Origin: Paraburkholderia sp. UYCP14C
GTDB taxonomy: Bacteria > Pseudomonadota > Gammaproteobacteria > Burkholderiales > Burkholderiaceae
Direction: 5' to 3'
Length of the DNA stretch: 64,000 nucleotides
NCBI RefSeq assembly: GCF_004197395.1
Contig: NZ_SELS01000028.1
Location: 38,128-102,127 of the forward strand
Translations under genes and position numbers: made by a program
The notes under the pieces: model-generated
Told to the model about the DNA's origin: nothing
What the model saw: the letters and a program-made list of their open reading frames with translations, nothing else
The model's database searches: none
Shown here: positions 50,516 through 61,350 of the stretch, in pieces
How positions within the stretch are numbered: position 1 is the first letter of the stretch
Layout: each line of letters starts with the position of its first letter

Positions 50516-51227
50516 CGCGCCATCTCCTGTTGATGGCCGGAGGCTCGTGTCTTTGATTTGTCCTCAGCCCCTGACCGACAAAAAAACGTAACGCAGAACC
50601 ACTTGATGTAGATGTATTGATTCAAATCGAACGGTAGACGTTAGGCGCGCTTTTCTCCTTCCGTGTTTTCCTTGACGGACACAAATTAGTCGGACATGCA
50701 CTGCATGTGCGCAATGTCGTCTCGTGAAGGCTTGGCGAATTGCGGAAAGCTCCAGGTAAGTCCAATTGCCGCTTTCAGTTAATGTACTTACGCGGCGCTT
50801 TCACGGTGGGAACCAACGTGCGTTTGCCAGGTTCGTGGCGCTCGATCGTTTTCAGAATCCCATTGCGCGATCGTTGCTGAATTCTTCTCTTAAGGACATG
50901 TTGATTCGTCGTTGGGTTTATTTCGAAGCTGAGCCACGCGATCAGACCGCCTGAACGATGCGCCACGGCTGTCAACGAAATGTCATCTGAACCGCTTAAG
51001 TTTGAAAGTTCGAGCGTTGGGGAAGGTTCGACGCGCGGGCACGATGAAGCATCAGGCGGGCCAGAGCGGAGCGGACACCACCGAAGAAAGCACCGCGCAC
51101 CTGCGCAAGTAGCGGGTGGCCAGCGGAGCCAGCGTGGGCCCGCAAGATGCATGGTCGAAGAATTGCATCGCGGAGCGAAGCTTGCTGCAACTATTGATCC
51201 GGTCAGTCAATCTCGTGGAGGCAAACC
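50516..51227. other. 712-bp region upstream of pstS
   Basis: It holds a Pho-box-like element (50969-50986) and no gene I can support; a short plus-strand frame at 50766-50954 has no convincing features. It probably contains the divergent promoters of the GlcG-like gene and pstS and a long pstS leader. Confidence 0.5.
50969..50986 (+). promoter_or_regulatory. Putative Pho box
   Basis: CTGTCAA-CGAA-ATGTCAT follows the 7-4-7 layout of the PhoB-binding consensus CTGTCAT-AAAT-CTGTCAC. It lies about 240 bp before pstS, which is typical phosphate-starvation control although the leader is long. Confidence 0.65.
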
Positions 51228-52262
51228 ATGCTGTTCAAACGAGGAATTGCAGTTCTTGCCGTTGCTCTCCCCCTCGCGGCCGCGCAAGCGCAAACCGCGG
51301 ACATCACAGGCGCGGGCAGCACTTTCGCAGCCCCGATCTATAACAAGTGGGCTGACGCTTACCATAAGGCGGGAGGCGGCAAGGTCAACTACCAGGGCAT
51401 CGGTTCAGCGGGCGGCATCAAGCAGATCATCGCGAAGACCGTCGATTTCGCAGGCTCCGACGCGCCGATGAAGGACGACGAACTGTCGAAGACAGGCCTG
51501 TTCCAATTCCCGACGGTGGTCGGCGGCGTGGTGCCGGTCGTGAACATGCCCGGCGTGAAGCCCGGTCAACTCGTGCTGTCCGGCCCGGTCCTCGGCGACA
51601 TCTATCTGAACAAGATCAAGAAATGGAACGATCCGGCCATCGCCGCGCTCAATCCGGGCATGAAGCTGCCGGATACGGACATCGCCGTGGTGCGTCGCGC
51701 CGATGGTTCGGGCACCAGCTTCATCTGGACCAACTTTCTGTCGAAGGTGAACCCGGAGTGGAAGTCGAAGGTCGGCGAAGGCACCACGGTGAACTGGCCG
51801 ACCGGTACCGGCGGCAAGGGCAATGACGGCGTCGCCGCCTTCGTGCAACGGCTGCCGGGCGCGGTCGGTTACGTCGAGTGGGCGTATGCGAAGCAAAACA
51901 ACATGATTTACACCAGTCTGAAGAATTCGGCCGGCGCCGTGGTTGCGCCGAAGACCGAAACCTTCAAGGCGGCTGCCTCGGGCGCGGACTGGAAGACGAC
52001 GTTCTACCAGATCCTGACGAACGAGCCGGGCAAGGACGCATGGCCGGTGGTCGGCGCGACCTTCGTGCTGCTGCATGCGACCCAGGAAAAGCCGGCGCAA
52101 GGCGCGGCAACGCTGAAGTTCTTCGACTGGGCGTTCAAGAGCGGCGGGCAGGCAGCCAGCGATCTCGACTACATCTCGCTGCCGGATGCGGTCGTGTCGG
52201 AAATCCGCGCGCAGTGGAAGACGAAGGTCAAGGACGCGTCGGGAAAACCGGTGTTTCAGTGA
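51228..52262 (+). CDS. pstS: Phosphate ABC transporter substrate-binding protein PstS
   Basis: A 344-residue periplasmic protein: signal peptide [22 protein letters not shown], then PstS motifs [69 protein letters not shown] and [12 protein letters not shown]. These residues bind phosphate. GGAGG lies 6 bp before the ATG. pstC, pstA, pstB and phoU are not next to it, so it must share an ABC core encoded elsewhere or be a remnant orphan. Confidence 0.93.
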   Translation: MLFKRGIAVLAVALPLAAAQAQTADITGAGSTFAAPIYNKWADAYHKAGGGKVNYQGIGSAGGIKQIIAKTVDFAGSDAPMKDDELSKTGLFQFPTVVGGVVPVVNMPGVKPGQLVLSGPVLGDIYLNKIKKWNDPAIAALNPGMKLPDTDIAVVRRADGSGTSFIWTNFLSKVNPEWKSKVGEGTTVNWPTGTGGKGNDGVAAFVQRLPGAVGYVEWAYAKQNNMIYTSLKNSAGAVVAPKTETFKAAASGADWKTTFYQILTNEPGKDAWPVVGATFVLLHATQEKPAQGAATLKFFDWAFKSGGQAASDLDYISLPDAVVSEIRAQWKTKVKDASGKPVFQ

Positions 52263-52317
52263 AGACCTCGCCGTAAAGCGCCTCGACCAACGCGTAAACG
52301 GCCATAGATCAGGTCAA

Positions 52318-52331
52318 TTGACACAGGTCAA
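52318..52331. promoter_or_regulatory. Putative FNR-type box TTGAC-ACAG-GTCAA within repeated palindromes
   Basis: Same symmetric variant as in the 26-30 kb island, 69 bp before the DUF3562 gene. It is embedded in two copies of GGTCAATTGAC (52312-52322 and 52326-52336), of which the second is part of a 12-bp palindrome. Either FNR or another dimeric regulator could bind. Confidence 0.58.
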
Positions 52332-52400
52332 TTGACCTGCGTACCGGGGCGCGTACCGTGTGTGCGACGGTCTTTTATCACCGCACGCCGGGAGCAAGCA

Positions 52401-52598
52401 ATGGTCACGCGCAACGTCGAAGATGTCATCAAGCAGATTGCGGCCGCTACCAACACGCCCGAGGAAACGGTCTCGCAGATGTACGCGGAAACGTGGATCC
52501 AATACAGCGAAGGTGCACGAATCACCGATTACCTGACGGTTCTGGTCGCCCGTCGTGTCCAGGACAACCTGCGTAGGCGGCAACAGGATTCGCATTGA
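52401..52598 (+). CDS. DUF3562 small protein
   Basis: A 65-residue helical protein (MVTRNVEDVIKQIAAATNTPEETVSQMYAETW... VLVARRVQDNLRRRQQ) matching a Burkholderia-type family I recall as DUF3562. ATG 52401 has GGAG 6 bp upstream; the longer frame from 52332 is not needed. An FNR-type box precedes it, linking it to the oxygen response (inferred). Function unknown. Confidence 0.75.
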   Translation: MVTRNVEDVIKQIAAATNTPEETVSQMYAETWIQYSEGARITDYLTVLVARRVQDNLRRRQQDSH

Positions 52599-52615
52599 GA
52601 GTCGGTGCCGGGCGT

Positions 52616-53539
52616 TCAACGCACCGACGCTGCGGCCTGGGCGCCGAAGCGCTCGACGATGAATTCAATGAAGCTCCGAAGCTTCGGCGACGTCTGCCGC
52701 TCACGCAGATACAGCAGATTCAGTGGCCGCGCGGGCGCGGCAAACTCCGGCAGCACTTCGACCAACCGCTTCGCTCGCAGATCCGCGGCCACCAGAATCT
52801 CGGGCAGCATCGCGATGCCGAGACCACGCAACACCGCCCGTCGCAGCGCTTCCGAATTGTCGATCCTCAGCCTGCCGTCGACGGGCACGCTGACGCGTCC
52901 GTCCGGACCCTGCAGGCTCCATTCAGCCTGCGCCGCGTGCCATTCCGAGCGCGGCGGATACGCATACGTCAGGCACTGATGCGAGCGCAGCGCGTCGGCC
53001 GATGACGGCGCGCCGTGCGTCGTCAGGTACGCGCGCGACGCGCACAACACGAGACGGTACGGCTTCAGAGGCCGGGCGACGAGATCCGGATTGCCCAGCG
53101 CGCCGATGCGGACCGCCGCCTCGAAGCCGTCGTCGAGCAGGTCCGACAGCGCATCGGTGGCGACGATATCGAGCTTCACCTCGGGATAGCGCTCGCAGTA
53201 ATCCGCGATCGCCGGTATCAGGCATTCGTTGCTGAACACGACGGGCGCGGTCACACGCAGGCGTCCGCGTGGCGTCGCGAGATGATCGAGCGCGAGTCGT
53301 TCCGAATCGTCGACCAGCCCGAGGATCTCGACGCATCGCTCGTAATAGGCCTGACCAAACGCGCTGATCTGCTGCTTGCGCGTGGTGCGATGAATGAGTC
53401 GCGCGCCTAGCCGCGTTTCCAGCGCCTGAAGGTGATTGCCGACCATCGTCGGCGACAGGTCGCAAGCCACCGCCGCCGCCGTCAGGCTGCCGCTTTCGAC
53501 TACGCGCACGAATACGGTCATCGCTTTGAGGAGATCCAT
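52616..53539 (-). CDS. LysR-type transcriptional regulator
   Basis: A 307-residue regulator: MDLLKAMTVFVRVVESGSLTAAAVACDLSPTMVGNHLQALETRLGARLIHR is the winged helix-turn-helix, and the effector domain covers about 90-300 (GRLRVTAPVVFSNECLIPAIADYC, DDGFEAAVRIGALGNPDLVARPL). It is divergent from the DHA2-type exporter 131 bp away and probably controls it. Effector unknown. Confidence 0.89.
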   Translation of the reverse strand: MDLLKAMTVFVRVVESGSLTAAAVACDLSPTMVGNHLQALETRLGARLIHRTTRKQQISAFGQAYYERCVEILGLVDDSERLALDHLATPRGRLRVTAPVVFSNECLIPAIADYCERYPEVKLDIVATDALSDLLDDGFEAAVRIGALGNPDLVARPLKPYRLVLCASRAYLTTHGAPSSADALRSHQCLTYAYPPRSEWHAAQAEWSLQGPDGRVSVPVDGRLRIDNSEALRRAVLRGLGIAMLPEILVAADLRAKRLVEVLPEFAAPARPLNLLYLRERQTSPKLRSFIEFIVERFGAQAAASVR

Positions 53540-53670
53540 TCCTCAATAATAATTGGTTCTGTTGCTATTCGCCGTGCGTTTATCAATCTTCGCTATAGGA
53601 ATACAGTCCGCGTACACGTCGTTTGCGGCCCATCCCGGCTCCGCATTGCCCGACTTCATGCACGGACATC

Positions 53671-55065
53671 ATGCGCAATCAGCTCAGCTCACCGGCCCGA
53701 TCACCACGCCTTGCCTTGCTCGCGACGAGCCTCGGCTTCGTCATCATCTGTCTCGACGTCACGGTAGTGAACGTCGCGCTCGCACGAATGCGCGACAGCC
53801 TCGGCCTCGATTCGACGGCGCTGGAATGGGTCGTCAACGCCTACACGCTGGCGTTCGCGAGTCTGCTGCTGTCGGCTGGCGCGCTGGCCGACCGCCTCGG
53901 CGCACGCCGCATGTTTCTTGCCGGGTTGGTGGTGTTCACCTGCGCCTCGGTGGGGTGCGGGCTGTCGGGCAGCGCGGTGCTGCTGATCGTGGCGCGGGTG
54001 GTGCAGGGCATCGGCGCGGCGCTATGCGTGCCGTCGTCGCTGGCGCTGCTCGGCGCGGCGTTTCCGGACCCGCACGCGCGGGCCAGGGCCGTCAGCGTGT
54101 GGGCGGGCACGGCGGCGCTTGCATTGGGGGCGGGTCCGCTGGTCGGCGGCGTGCTCGTCGACCGCTTCGGCTGGCCGGCAATTTTTCTGATCAACGTGCC
54201 GATCGGCGTCGCGGGCATCTGGCTTACCATTGCTCACGCGCCTGACACCGAGGCGCACGCGGCGCGTCGCATCGATCTGGCCGGCCAGACGCTTGCCGTC
54301 GTTGCGTTGGCGGGGCTGACGTATGCGGTGGTCGAAAGCGGCAGGCTGGGTTGGACCAGCATGACCGTATTGATGGGATTAGCCGTCGCGGCCGTTGCGG
54401 GCGGTTTGTTCGTGATGGTCGAGGCGCGGCATCCGCAACCGCTGTTGCCGCTCGCGCTGTTTCGCAATGCCGCGGTGAATGTCAGCGCGCTAACGGGGCT
54501 GTCGCTGAATTTCGGCTACTACGGACTGATGTTTGCAATGAGTCTGTTTTTCCAGAGCGCGCGTCACTACACGCCGCTCGAAACCGGCCTCGCGTTTGTG
54601 CCCATGACGGCTGTGGTGACCGTCGCGAATGTCGCGTCAGGTTCGCTCACCGCGCGCTTCGGCTATCGCCTGCCGATGCTTGTCGGCCAGGCGCTGGCGG
54701 CGCTCGGCTATGTTTCGCTTGCGTTCGTGCGGGTGGATAGCAGCGCGCTGGCAGTGGCGTTGCCGTTGCTGACGGTCGGCATCGGTGTGGCGCTCGCGGT
54801 GCCGTCGATCAACACCGCGGTGCTGGCGCACGTGGACTCGTCTTGCATGGGCATCGCATCGGGCGTGTTGAACACCGCACGTCAGATTGGTGGCGTGCTC
54901 GGCGTGGGCTTGTTCGGTGCGCTGGTGCGGCCGGAGTTCGACCGTCTTGCCGAAGGACTCCATCTCGCTGCGATTCTGGCCGCAATGGTGACGCTTTTAA
55001 GCCTCCTGAGCATAGTCATGGGTCTCAGGACGTCCGAAACGATGGTCACGGACGGCGCGCGTTGA
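53671..55065 (+). CDS. MFS multidrug-type exporter, DHA2 (EmrB/QacA) family
   Basis: A 464-residue, 14-helix exporter: LATSLGFVIICLDVTVVNVALARM (family signature in helix 1), WVVNAYTLAFASLLLSAGALADRLGARRMFLAGL, ARVVQGIGAALCVPSSLALL. It probably uses the proton gradient to expel drugs or metabolites. ATG 53671 has only a weak ribosome site; the frame from 53623 is an alternative. It is paired with the divergent LysR gene. Confidence 0.88.
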   Translation: MRNQLSSPARSPRLALLATSLGFVIICLDVTVVNVALARMRDSLGLDSTALEWVVNAYTLAFASLLLSAGALADRLGARRMFLAGLVVFTCASVGCGLSGSAVLLIVARVVQGIGAALCVPSSLALLGAAFPDPHARARAVSVWAGTAALALGAGPLVGGVLVDRFGWPAIFLINVPIGVAGIWLTIAHAPDTEAHAARRIDLAGQTLAVVALAGLTYAVVESGRLGWTSMTVLMGLAVAAVAGGLFVMVEARHPQPLLPLALFRNAAVNVSALTGLSLNFGYYGLMFAMSLFFQSARHYTPLETGLAFVPMTAVVTVANVASGSLTARFGYRLPMLVGQALAALGYVSLAFVRVDSSALAVALPLLTVGIGVALAVPSINTAVLAHVDSSCMGIASGVLNTARQIGGVLGVGLFGALVRPEFDRLAEGLHLAAILAAMVTLLSLLSIVMGLRTSETMVTDGAR

Positions 55066-55091
55066 GAGCAGGATCCGCCGCTTCCGGTGAT

Positions 55092-57815
55092 CTATTCCCG
55101 GCCGGCCTGTGGCGCGTTGGCGCCGGCCATGACGCGCCAGCTGTCGCTTTCGAGTACGGTCTGAGCATCGATGCGCCCGAACATATCCAGCAGAGGTGCC
55201 ACGAGGCCCGTCCAGCCCGTCTGATGACTGGCCCCTAGCCCCGCACCATTGTCTCCGTGGAAATACTCGTAGAACAGGATCAGGTCGCGCCAGTGCGGAT
55301 CGTCCTGGAACTTGCTGGTCCCGCCATAGACGGGACGCTGTCCATCCGCGTCGCGCAAGAATGTGCCCGTCAGTCGCCGCACGATTTCCTGCGTCACCTC
55401 GAACAGCGTCATGTAATGGCCGGACCCGGTCGGGCATTGCACCTTGAACTCGTCGCCGAAAAAGCTGTAGAGATTCATCAGTGCCCTGACCACGAGCAGG
55501 TTCACCGGCATCCATACCGGACCGCGCCAATTGGAGTTTCCGCCAAACATGCCCGTATTCGATTCGGCCGGCAGGTACTGCACCTTGTAGTCGGTCCCGC
55601 CGACGTTGAGCACATACGGATGGTCGAGATGATAGCGGGAGAGCGAACGGATCCCGTGCGGGCCGAGGAACTCGTTCTCGTCGAGCAGGTAGCCGAGCAC
55701 GCGTTCGAGCTTGCGCCTGTTCAGGATCGACAGGAGCCTGCGCTCCCGATGGCCGATGAAGCCCGAATCTGTCGGCGCCACGTGGGCGAGCAACTCCGGG
55801 TAGCGTTTGCGGAACTGGGCGATCAGATCCATCAGTTTCGGATAGCGTGTCACCGCATCTGCTTCGAACACCGTCGACGCGCACAGCGGCAGCAGCCCCA
55901 CCATCGACCTTATCTTCAGGCGCTTGGTCTGTCCGTCGGGAAGCCGCAGCAAATCGTAGAAAAAGCCGTCCTGCTCGTCCCACATCTCGTCCGCATGTTC
56001 GCCGCGCCGATCCATCGCGTAGGCGATCCACATGAAGTGCTGGACGAACCTGAAGGCGATCTCCTCGTACATCGGATCGTATTCCGTCAGGATGATTGCC
56101 ATCTCCAGCATGCACTGGCAATAAAACGCCATCCACGCGGTTCCGTCCGCCTGTTCCAGCGATCCACCCGTCGGCAGCTGCGCGCTGCGATCGAACACGC
56201 CAATGTTGTCCAGCCCCAGAAAGCCACCGGAAAACACGTTGCGACCTGACGGGTCCTTGCGATTCACCCACCAGTTGAAGTTGAGCATCAGCCCCTGGAA
56301 CGAGCGCTCGAGAAAGCGCGGGTCGGCCCGTCCCAGCTGTTTGCCGTAGCGGTAGAGCCAAAGCGTGGCGGCGGCGTGCACGGGAGGGTTGACGTCGCTG
56401 AAGTTCCACTCGTAGGCCGGGATCTGGCCACTCGGATGCACATACAGCGTGCGCAACATGAGCAGCAATTGCTCCTGCGCGAAATCGAAGTCGACGAGCG
56501 CCAGAGAGATCGTGTGGAACGCCAGATCCCAGGCCGCGTACCACGGATACTCCCATTTGTCCGGCATGGAGATCACGTCCGCGTTCAGCATGTGGAACCA
56601 CGCGGTGTTGCGCACATCGAGCCGCTCGCCTTCGAGCAACGGATGACTGCCATGCTCGCGCAGCCACAGTTCGAGATCGAAGTAGTAGTACTGCTTGCCC
56701 CACAACATGCCTGCCAAAGCCTGACGGTGCACCCGGCGCGAATCTTCCGTCAGCGATTTCGGCGCGATGTGCGCGTAGAACGCGTCCGCATCGGCGATGC
56801 GTTCAGTGAAGGTGTTCTCGAAACCGTCGAACGGGTTGTCGCGGCTCGCTGCACTCAGGCGCAGCCGGATCGTCACGCTGTCCCCGCCGGGGACGTTGCA
56901 TACGTAATGAGCGGCCGCCTTGGTTCCCGTCCGGGCGGGATTCACAGCCTCGCGCTGCCCGCCGATCACATACGCGTGGAATGCGTCCTTCACATAGGGC
57001 GACGCATTGGGCTGATTCCACAGACGCTGCGCATTGCTTTCGTTTTCCGTGAACAGCAGTTCCGTTGCGCCGTCGCAATAGAGCCAGTAATCGCCCAGTT
57101 CATGATGGCTCGCCCGAATGACGCCCGGACCCGCTTCACTCAGCGACGGCCTGCGATCGTCATGGCCCCACGACCAGGTGTTGCGAAACCATAGCGTCGG
57201 CAGGATCCGCAGCTGTGCCGCGTCCCGCCCGCGGTTGTGCGCGGAAATGCGCACGAAGATGTCTTGCGGATCGAGCTTCGCGTATTCGACGAAGACATCG
57301 AAATACCGGTCGTCGTCGAATACGCCGGTATCGATCAGTTCGTACTCGAGTTCGTCGCGCGATCGCTTCCGGTTCGTCTCGATCAGGTCGAGGTACGGAT
57401 ATTCGCGCTGCGGATATTTGTACAGATACTTCATGTACGAGTGCGTGGGCGTGCTGTCGACATAGAAGTAATATTCCTTCACGTCCTCGCCATGATTGCC
57501 CTCGCTATTGGTGAGGCCGAACAGGCGTTCCTTCAGAATCGGGTCACGCCCGTTCCATAAGGCGAGCGCAAAGCAGAGTTGCTGCCGGTCGTCGGATAGG
57601 CCGCCGAGCCCGTCCTCACCCCACCTGTAGGCGCGGGAGCGGGAATGATCGTGAGTGAAATAGTTCCACGCGTCGCCATCCTGGCTGTAGTCCTCGCGGA
57701 CCGTTCCCCATTGCCGCTCGCTCAGATACGGCCCCCACTTCTTCCACGGCACCTGCGCCGTATGCGCGTCGTTCAAGCGCTTTTGTTCCGCGACATCGAC
57801 GATTACAGGCGCCAT
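55092..57815 (-). CDS. MGH1-type (GH63-like) glucosidase
   Basis: A 907-residue cytosolic glycosidase. It has an N-terminal beta domain with WGPYLSERQWGTVREDYSQDGDAWNYFTHDHSRSRAYRWGEDGLGG and GRDPILKERLFGLTNSEGNHGEDVKEYYFYVDSTPTHSYMKYLYKYPQ, and a C-terminal alpha/alpha barrel with WYAAWDLAFHTISLALVDFDFAQEQLLLMLR and NSNWRGPVWMPVNLLVVRALMNLY. This matches the MGH1-like/GH63 family acting on glucosyl- or mannosylglycerate-like substrates or glucosides. ATG 57815 has GGAGG 5 bp upstream; 43 extra residues to 57944 are unsupported. Substrate unknown. Confidence 0.84.
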   Translation of the reverse strand: MAPVIVDVAEQKRLNDAHTAQVPWKKWGPYLSERQWGTVREDYSQDGDAWNYFTHDHSRSRAYRWGEDGLGGLSDDRQQLCFALALWNGRDPILKERLFGLTNSEGNHGEDVKEYYFYVDSTPTHSYMKYLYKYPQREYPYLDLIETNRKRSRDELEYELIDTGVFDDDRYFDVFVEYAKLDPQDIFVRISAHNRGRDAAQLRILPTLWFRNTWSWGHDDRRPSLSEAGPGVIRASHHELGDYWLYCDGATELLFTENESNAQRLWNQPNASPYVKDAFHAYVIGGQREAVNPARTGTKAAAHYVCNVPGGDSVTIRLRLSAASRDNPFDGFENTFTERIADADAFYAHIAPKSLTEDSRRVHRQALAGMLWGKQYYYFDLELWLREHGSHPLLEGERLDVRNTAWFHMLNADVISMPDKWEYPWYAAWDLAFHTISLALVDFDFAQEQLLLMLRTLYVHPSGQIPAYEWNFSDVNPPVHAAATLWLYRYGKQLGRADPRFLERSFQGLMLNFNWWVNRKDPSGRNVFSGGFLGLDNIGVFDRSAQLPTGGSLEQADGTAWMAFYCQCMLEMAIILTEYDPMYEEIAFRFVQHFMWIAYAMDRRGEHADEMWDEQDGFFYDLLRLPDGQTKRLKIRSMVGLLPLCASTVFEADAVTRYPKLMDLIAQFRKRYPELLAHVAPTDSGFIGHRERRLLSILNRRKLERVLGYLLDENEFLGPHGIRSLSRYHLDHPYVLNVGGTDYKVQYLPAESNTGMFGGNSNWRGPVWMPVNLLVVRALMNLYSFFGDEFKVQCPTGSGHYMTLFEVTQEIVRRLTGTFLRDADGQRPVYGGTSKFQDDPHWRDLILFYEYFHGDNGAGLGASHQTGWTGLVAPLLDMFGRIDAQTVLESDSWRVMAGANAPQAGRE

Positions 57816-58342
57816 GTTGGCCTCCGTTATGGCCGCATCAATACGATTTCGATTGCACGAAGACGCGTTTCGCGTGTAGTTCAGGCGCCCTCCAGAGCTG
57901 GGCACGGGTGTGAAGTGCCGCGCGATTGATATCGGCGTGGTCAAGCGGCTGAGTGTCCGCCAGGATCATGCGTTCTCAGCTACGACCCGGCCCTGCGCGG
58001 ACAGCTTACTTCGCTTCTCGCGATGTCTGCGAACCGAGGGCCGCAAACGAATGCTCGCAAGTTGTGATGGGCGCAGTCGTCATCCCGCCAATCAACTGTA
58101 GTCGCTCGTTGCGGAAATGCGCGGGTGGATGCCGAAAGATTCTTTCGGTGTCGCGCACGTGTCTGACACACGGGTATCACAGCAACGGTGTTCGAAACGC
58201 GAACCTCACGCGCACGGGCTGACGGACCAGGTCGCGCAAAGCGGCGCAGGGATCGGAATCCTGGTCAGATGCTGAATCAACAGCCTCCGTCTCGGATGAG
58301 CCAATGTCCCGCGCGCAACGCACAGGCTCGCACCTCCCTGGT
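57816..58342. other. 527-bp intergenic region
   Basis: Between the glucosidase promoter and the end of uvrA-like gene. A small inverted repeat CCGAAAG-ATT-CTTTCGG at 58132-58148 may be a terminator stem, though no T-tract follows. No gene is supported. Confidence 0.45.
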
Positions 58343-61012
58343 TCACGGCACGAGATGTCGCCGCAGATACGCGGCCGTGCGGCTCTGCTTTTCGCGCGCG
58401 ACCTCAACCGGCGTGCCGCATGCCACGATCGTCCCGCCGGCGTCGCCGGCACCCGGGCCGACGTCGATGATCCAGTCGCTTTGGGCGGCCACCCTCATAT
58501 CGTGCTCGACCACCACCACGGTATTGCCCTCGTCGACGAGCCGCTGCAGTTGCACCATCAGCCGGTCCACGTCGGCGGGATGGAGGCCGGTAGTCGGTTC
58601 ATCGAGGATGTACAACGTGTCTCCGCGCTGCGCGCGTTGCAGTTCGGTGGCGAGCTTGATGCGTTGCGCTTCGCCGCCCGATAGCTCGGTGGCGGGCTGG
58701 CCGAGCCGCAGATAGCCGAGGCCGATGTCGCGTAGCGCATTCAGCGCGCGCATCACACCGGCTTCGTCGACGAAGAAACCGCACGCGGCGTCGACGGTCA
58801 GGCCGAGTACCTCGGCAATGTTTTTATCGCGCCACGTGATCTCCAGCGTCGATGCGTTGTAGCGCGTGCCGTGACAGGTCGAACAAGGTGCGTACACGCT
58901 CGGCAGAAATAGCAACTCGACGCTGACGAAGCCTTCGCCTTCGCAGGTCGGGCAGCGCCCTTGTGCGACGTTGAACGAGAAGCGCCCTGCGCTGTAGCGA
59001 CGCTTGCGCGCGCTGGGCGTGTCCGCGAACAGCCTGCGAACGTGGTCGAAAAGACCCGTGTAGGTCGCGAGGTTGGAACGCGGCGTGCGCCCGATCGGCT
59101 TTTGATCGACCCGCACGAGCCGCCGCAGCGCGTCCGTCCCCTCGGCGATATGGCCGCTCGTTGGTGTCGTCGCGGTAGCGAGCAGCGGGTCCGGTTCGTC
59201 GTCGTCCGCGCTTTCGATGATCTTTCCCAGCCGCCTCGCGACCAGTTCGGGCAGCGCCTGGCTCACGAGGCTCGATTTGCCAGAGCCCGAGACGCCCGTG
59301 ACCGTGGTCAGGCAGCCGAGCGGGAACGCGACGTTCAGCCCGTGCAGATTGTTGCGGGTGATATTGCTGAGCCGCAGCCAGCCGGTCGCGTCGCGCGGTG
59401 TGCGATCGACCTGCGCGGGCGGCGCGAACAGATGCAGGCGGGTCTGCGACGCTTCGACTTTCGCGAGTCCCGCGGGTGGCCCGCTATAGACCACGTGACC
59501 GCCCGCTTCGCCGGCCGCCGGACCGACGTCGACCAGCCAGTCGGCGCGCCGCATCGTCTGCAAATCGTGCTCGACGACGAACAGCGAGTTGCCCGCTGCC
59601 TTCAGTTCCTGCAGCGCGCTGAAGAGCGCTTCGCCATCGGCGGGATGCAAGCCGGCCGATGGCTCGTCGAGCACGTACACGACCCCGAAGAGCTGCGACG
59701 ACAACTGCGTGGCCAGTCGCAAGCGCTGCAATTCACCCGACGACAGCGTGGGCGTGCTGCGCTCGAGCGAGAGATAACCGAGGCCCAACTCGACCAGAGT
59801 GGTCAAGCGTTCCAGCAGTTCGGCGGCAATGCGCTGCGCGGCGAGGCGCTTTTCGCCGGACAGGTTCGGCGTGCGCCGCACATCGGGCGATGCCTTGTGC
59901 GCGGAACCGCCGGCGGCGACCCGCTGGTCGATGGCTTCACGCATCGCGCTCTTGCTGAGTACGCTGCCCTGGCCGGTCGTCGCCGTATCTGGCTTCGGCC
60001 ATTCGCCGCGCGCAATCGGCGCGAGAAGCGCGGCGAGCTCCGCGAGCGGCAACTGTGAAAACTGGCCGATGTCGAACCCGGCGAATTTCACCGACAGCGC
60101 TTCTTTCTTGAGCCGCTTGCCATCGCAAGTCGGGCAGATGCTGCCGACCATGTACTGCGACACGCGCTTTTTCATCAGTGCGCTTTGGGTGGTCGCAAAG
60201 GTGTGCAGCACGTAACGGCGCGCGCCCGTGAACGTGCCCTGATAGCTCGGTTCGTCCTTGCGTTTGAGCGCGGCGCGCGTCTCCTTCGGCGTGAGGCCGG
60301 CATAGACGGGCACGGTGGGCTGTTCATCGGTGAAGAGGATCCAGTCGCGATCTTTCTTCGGTAGATCGCGCCATGGCGTGTCGACGTCGTAGCCGAGGGT
60401 GACCAGGATGTCGCGCAGATTCTGGCCGTGCCACGCTGGCGGCCACGCTGCGATCGCGCGCTCGCGGATGGTGAGCGAGTCGTCGGGCACCATCGATTTC
60501 TCGGTGACCTCGTACACGCGGCCCAGCCCATGACAGGTCGGGCAGGCGCCTTGCACCGTGTTCGGCGAGAAGTCCTCGGCGAACAGCATCGGCTGTTTCG
60601 GGGGATAGTCACCGGTTCGCGAATACAGCATGCGCACGAGGCTCGACAACGTCGTCACGCTGCCCACTGACGAGCGCGCGCTGGGTGCGCCACGTTGCTG
60701 TTGCAACGCAACCGCGGGCGGCAGCCCTTCGATCGCATCGACTTCGGGTACGCCGACCTGTTCGATCAGGCGCCTCGCGTACGGCGCGACCGATTCGAAG
60801 TAGCGCCGCTGCGCCTCCGCATACAGCGTGCCGAACGCCAGCGATGATTTGCCCGAGCCCGATACACCCGTGAACACGACGAGCGCATCGCGCGGAATCT
60901 GCACGTCGACGTTTTTCAGGTTGTGCTCACGCGCGCCTCGCACGCGTACGAAGCCGGTGCGACTGTCGGAGGGCGGCGAGTTCGGGCCGGGTTTGCTGCG
61001 GGGAGCGTCCAT
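58343..61012 (-). CDS. UvrA-family excinuclease, class II (UvrA2-like)
   Basis: An 889-residue protein with two ABC modules. Walker A motifs are [13 protein letters not shown] (about 48-60) and [13 protein letters not shown]; signature motifs are [12 protein letters not shown] and [12 protein letters not shown]; Walker B motifs are [14 protein letters not shown] and [14 protein letters not shown] zinc-finger region has CPTCEGEGF and CSTCHGTRY. It is shorter than UvrA (about 940-950) and lacks most of the UvrB-binding region, as in UvrA2 proteins linked to DNA-binding drug resistance. It may support repair or drug tolerance rather than the main UvrABC pathway. Confidence 0.88.
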   Translation of the reverse strand: MDAPRSKPGPNSPPSDSRTGFVRVRGAREHNLKNVDVQIPRDALVVFTGVSGSGKSSLAFGTLYAEAQRRYFESVAPYARRLIEQVGVPEVDAIEGLPPAVALQQQRGAPSARSSVGSVTTLSSLVRMLYSRTGDYPPKQPMLFAEDFSPNTVQGACPTCHGLGRVYEVTEKSMVPDDSLTIRERAIAAWPPAWHGQNLRDILVTLGYDVDTPWRDLPKKDRDWILFTDEQPTVPVYAGLTPKETRAALKRKDEPSYQGTFTGARRYVLHTFATTQSALMKKRVSQYMVGSICPTCDGKRLKKEALSVKFAGFDIGQFSQLPLAELAALLAPIARGEWPKPDTATTGQGSVLSKSAMREAIDQRVAAGGSAHKASPDVRRTPNLSGEKRLAAQRIAAELLERLTTLVELGLGYLSLERSTPTLSSGELQRLRLATQLSSQLFGVVYVLDEPSAGLHPADGEALFSALQELKAAGNSLFVVEHDLQTMRRADWLVDVGPAAGEAGGHVVYSGPPAGLAKVEASQTRLHLFAPPAQVDRTPRDATGWLRLSNITRNNLHGLNVAFPLGCLTTVTGVSGSGKSSLVSQALPELVARRLGKIIESADDDEPDPLLATATTPTSGHIAEGTDALRRLVRVDQKPIGRTPRSNLATYTGLFDHVRRLFADTPSARKRRYSAGRFSFNVAQGRCPTCEGEGFVSVELLFLPSVYAPCSTCHGTRYNASTLEITWRDKNIAEVLGLTVDAACGFFVDEAGVMRALNALRDIGLGYLRLGQPATELSGGEAQRIKLATELQRAQRGDTLYILDEPTTGLHPADVDRLMVQLQRLVDEGNTVVVVEHDMRVAAQSDWIIDVGPGAGDAGGTIVACGTPVEVAREKQSRTAAYLRRHLVP

Positions 61013-61350
61013 GTCGATCGATAGCGGGTGGGGGCGGTGCCTGGGGGGCTGCGCGAACGGTGAGGTGGGACGCAGGGAACATGCCAGGCACAGCGCGAGA
61101 AGTTCGCGTTGGATGGCATTGAAGTGTAGGCCCCGCAGCGGAAGACGTCGCCGCGCACGATGGCGGCGTCAGGCGCGCAATGTGCTTGGAGATAGACCCG
61201 TTGATCGCTTCTTCGGCGAGGGCGTCGTGTGCACCGCGACCCGCGCCGATGGAAGCGATGTCAGCGGATCATCGGAGCATCGGGGCGCCCGGTAAATCTT
61301 GCAGCGCAGGCAACCGGCGCCATTGGGCCGAAACCGCAAGGAGAAAAACG
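61013..61350. other. 338-bp intergenic region upstream of uvrA-like gene
   Basis: Very GC-rich next to the uvrA-like start (61020-61080). It must contain the promoter of that gene and of the small membrane protein at 61351. I see no SOS-box or other clear site. Confidence 0.45.

Noticed and set aside
58132-58148. Rho-independent terminator
   Set aside because: A 7-bp stem is present but no T-tract follows on either strand, so it is mentioned only as a possible stem.
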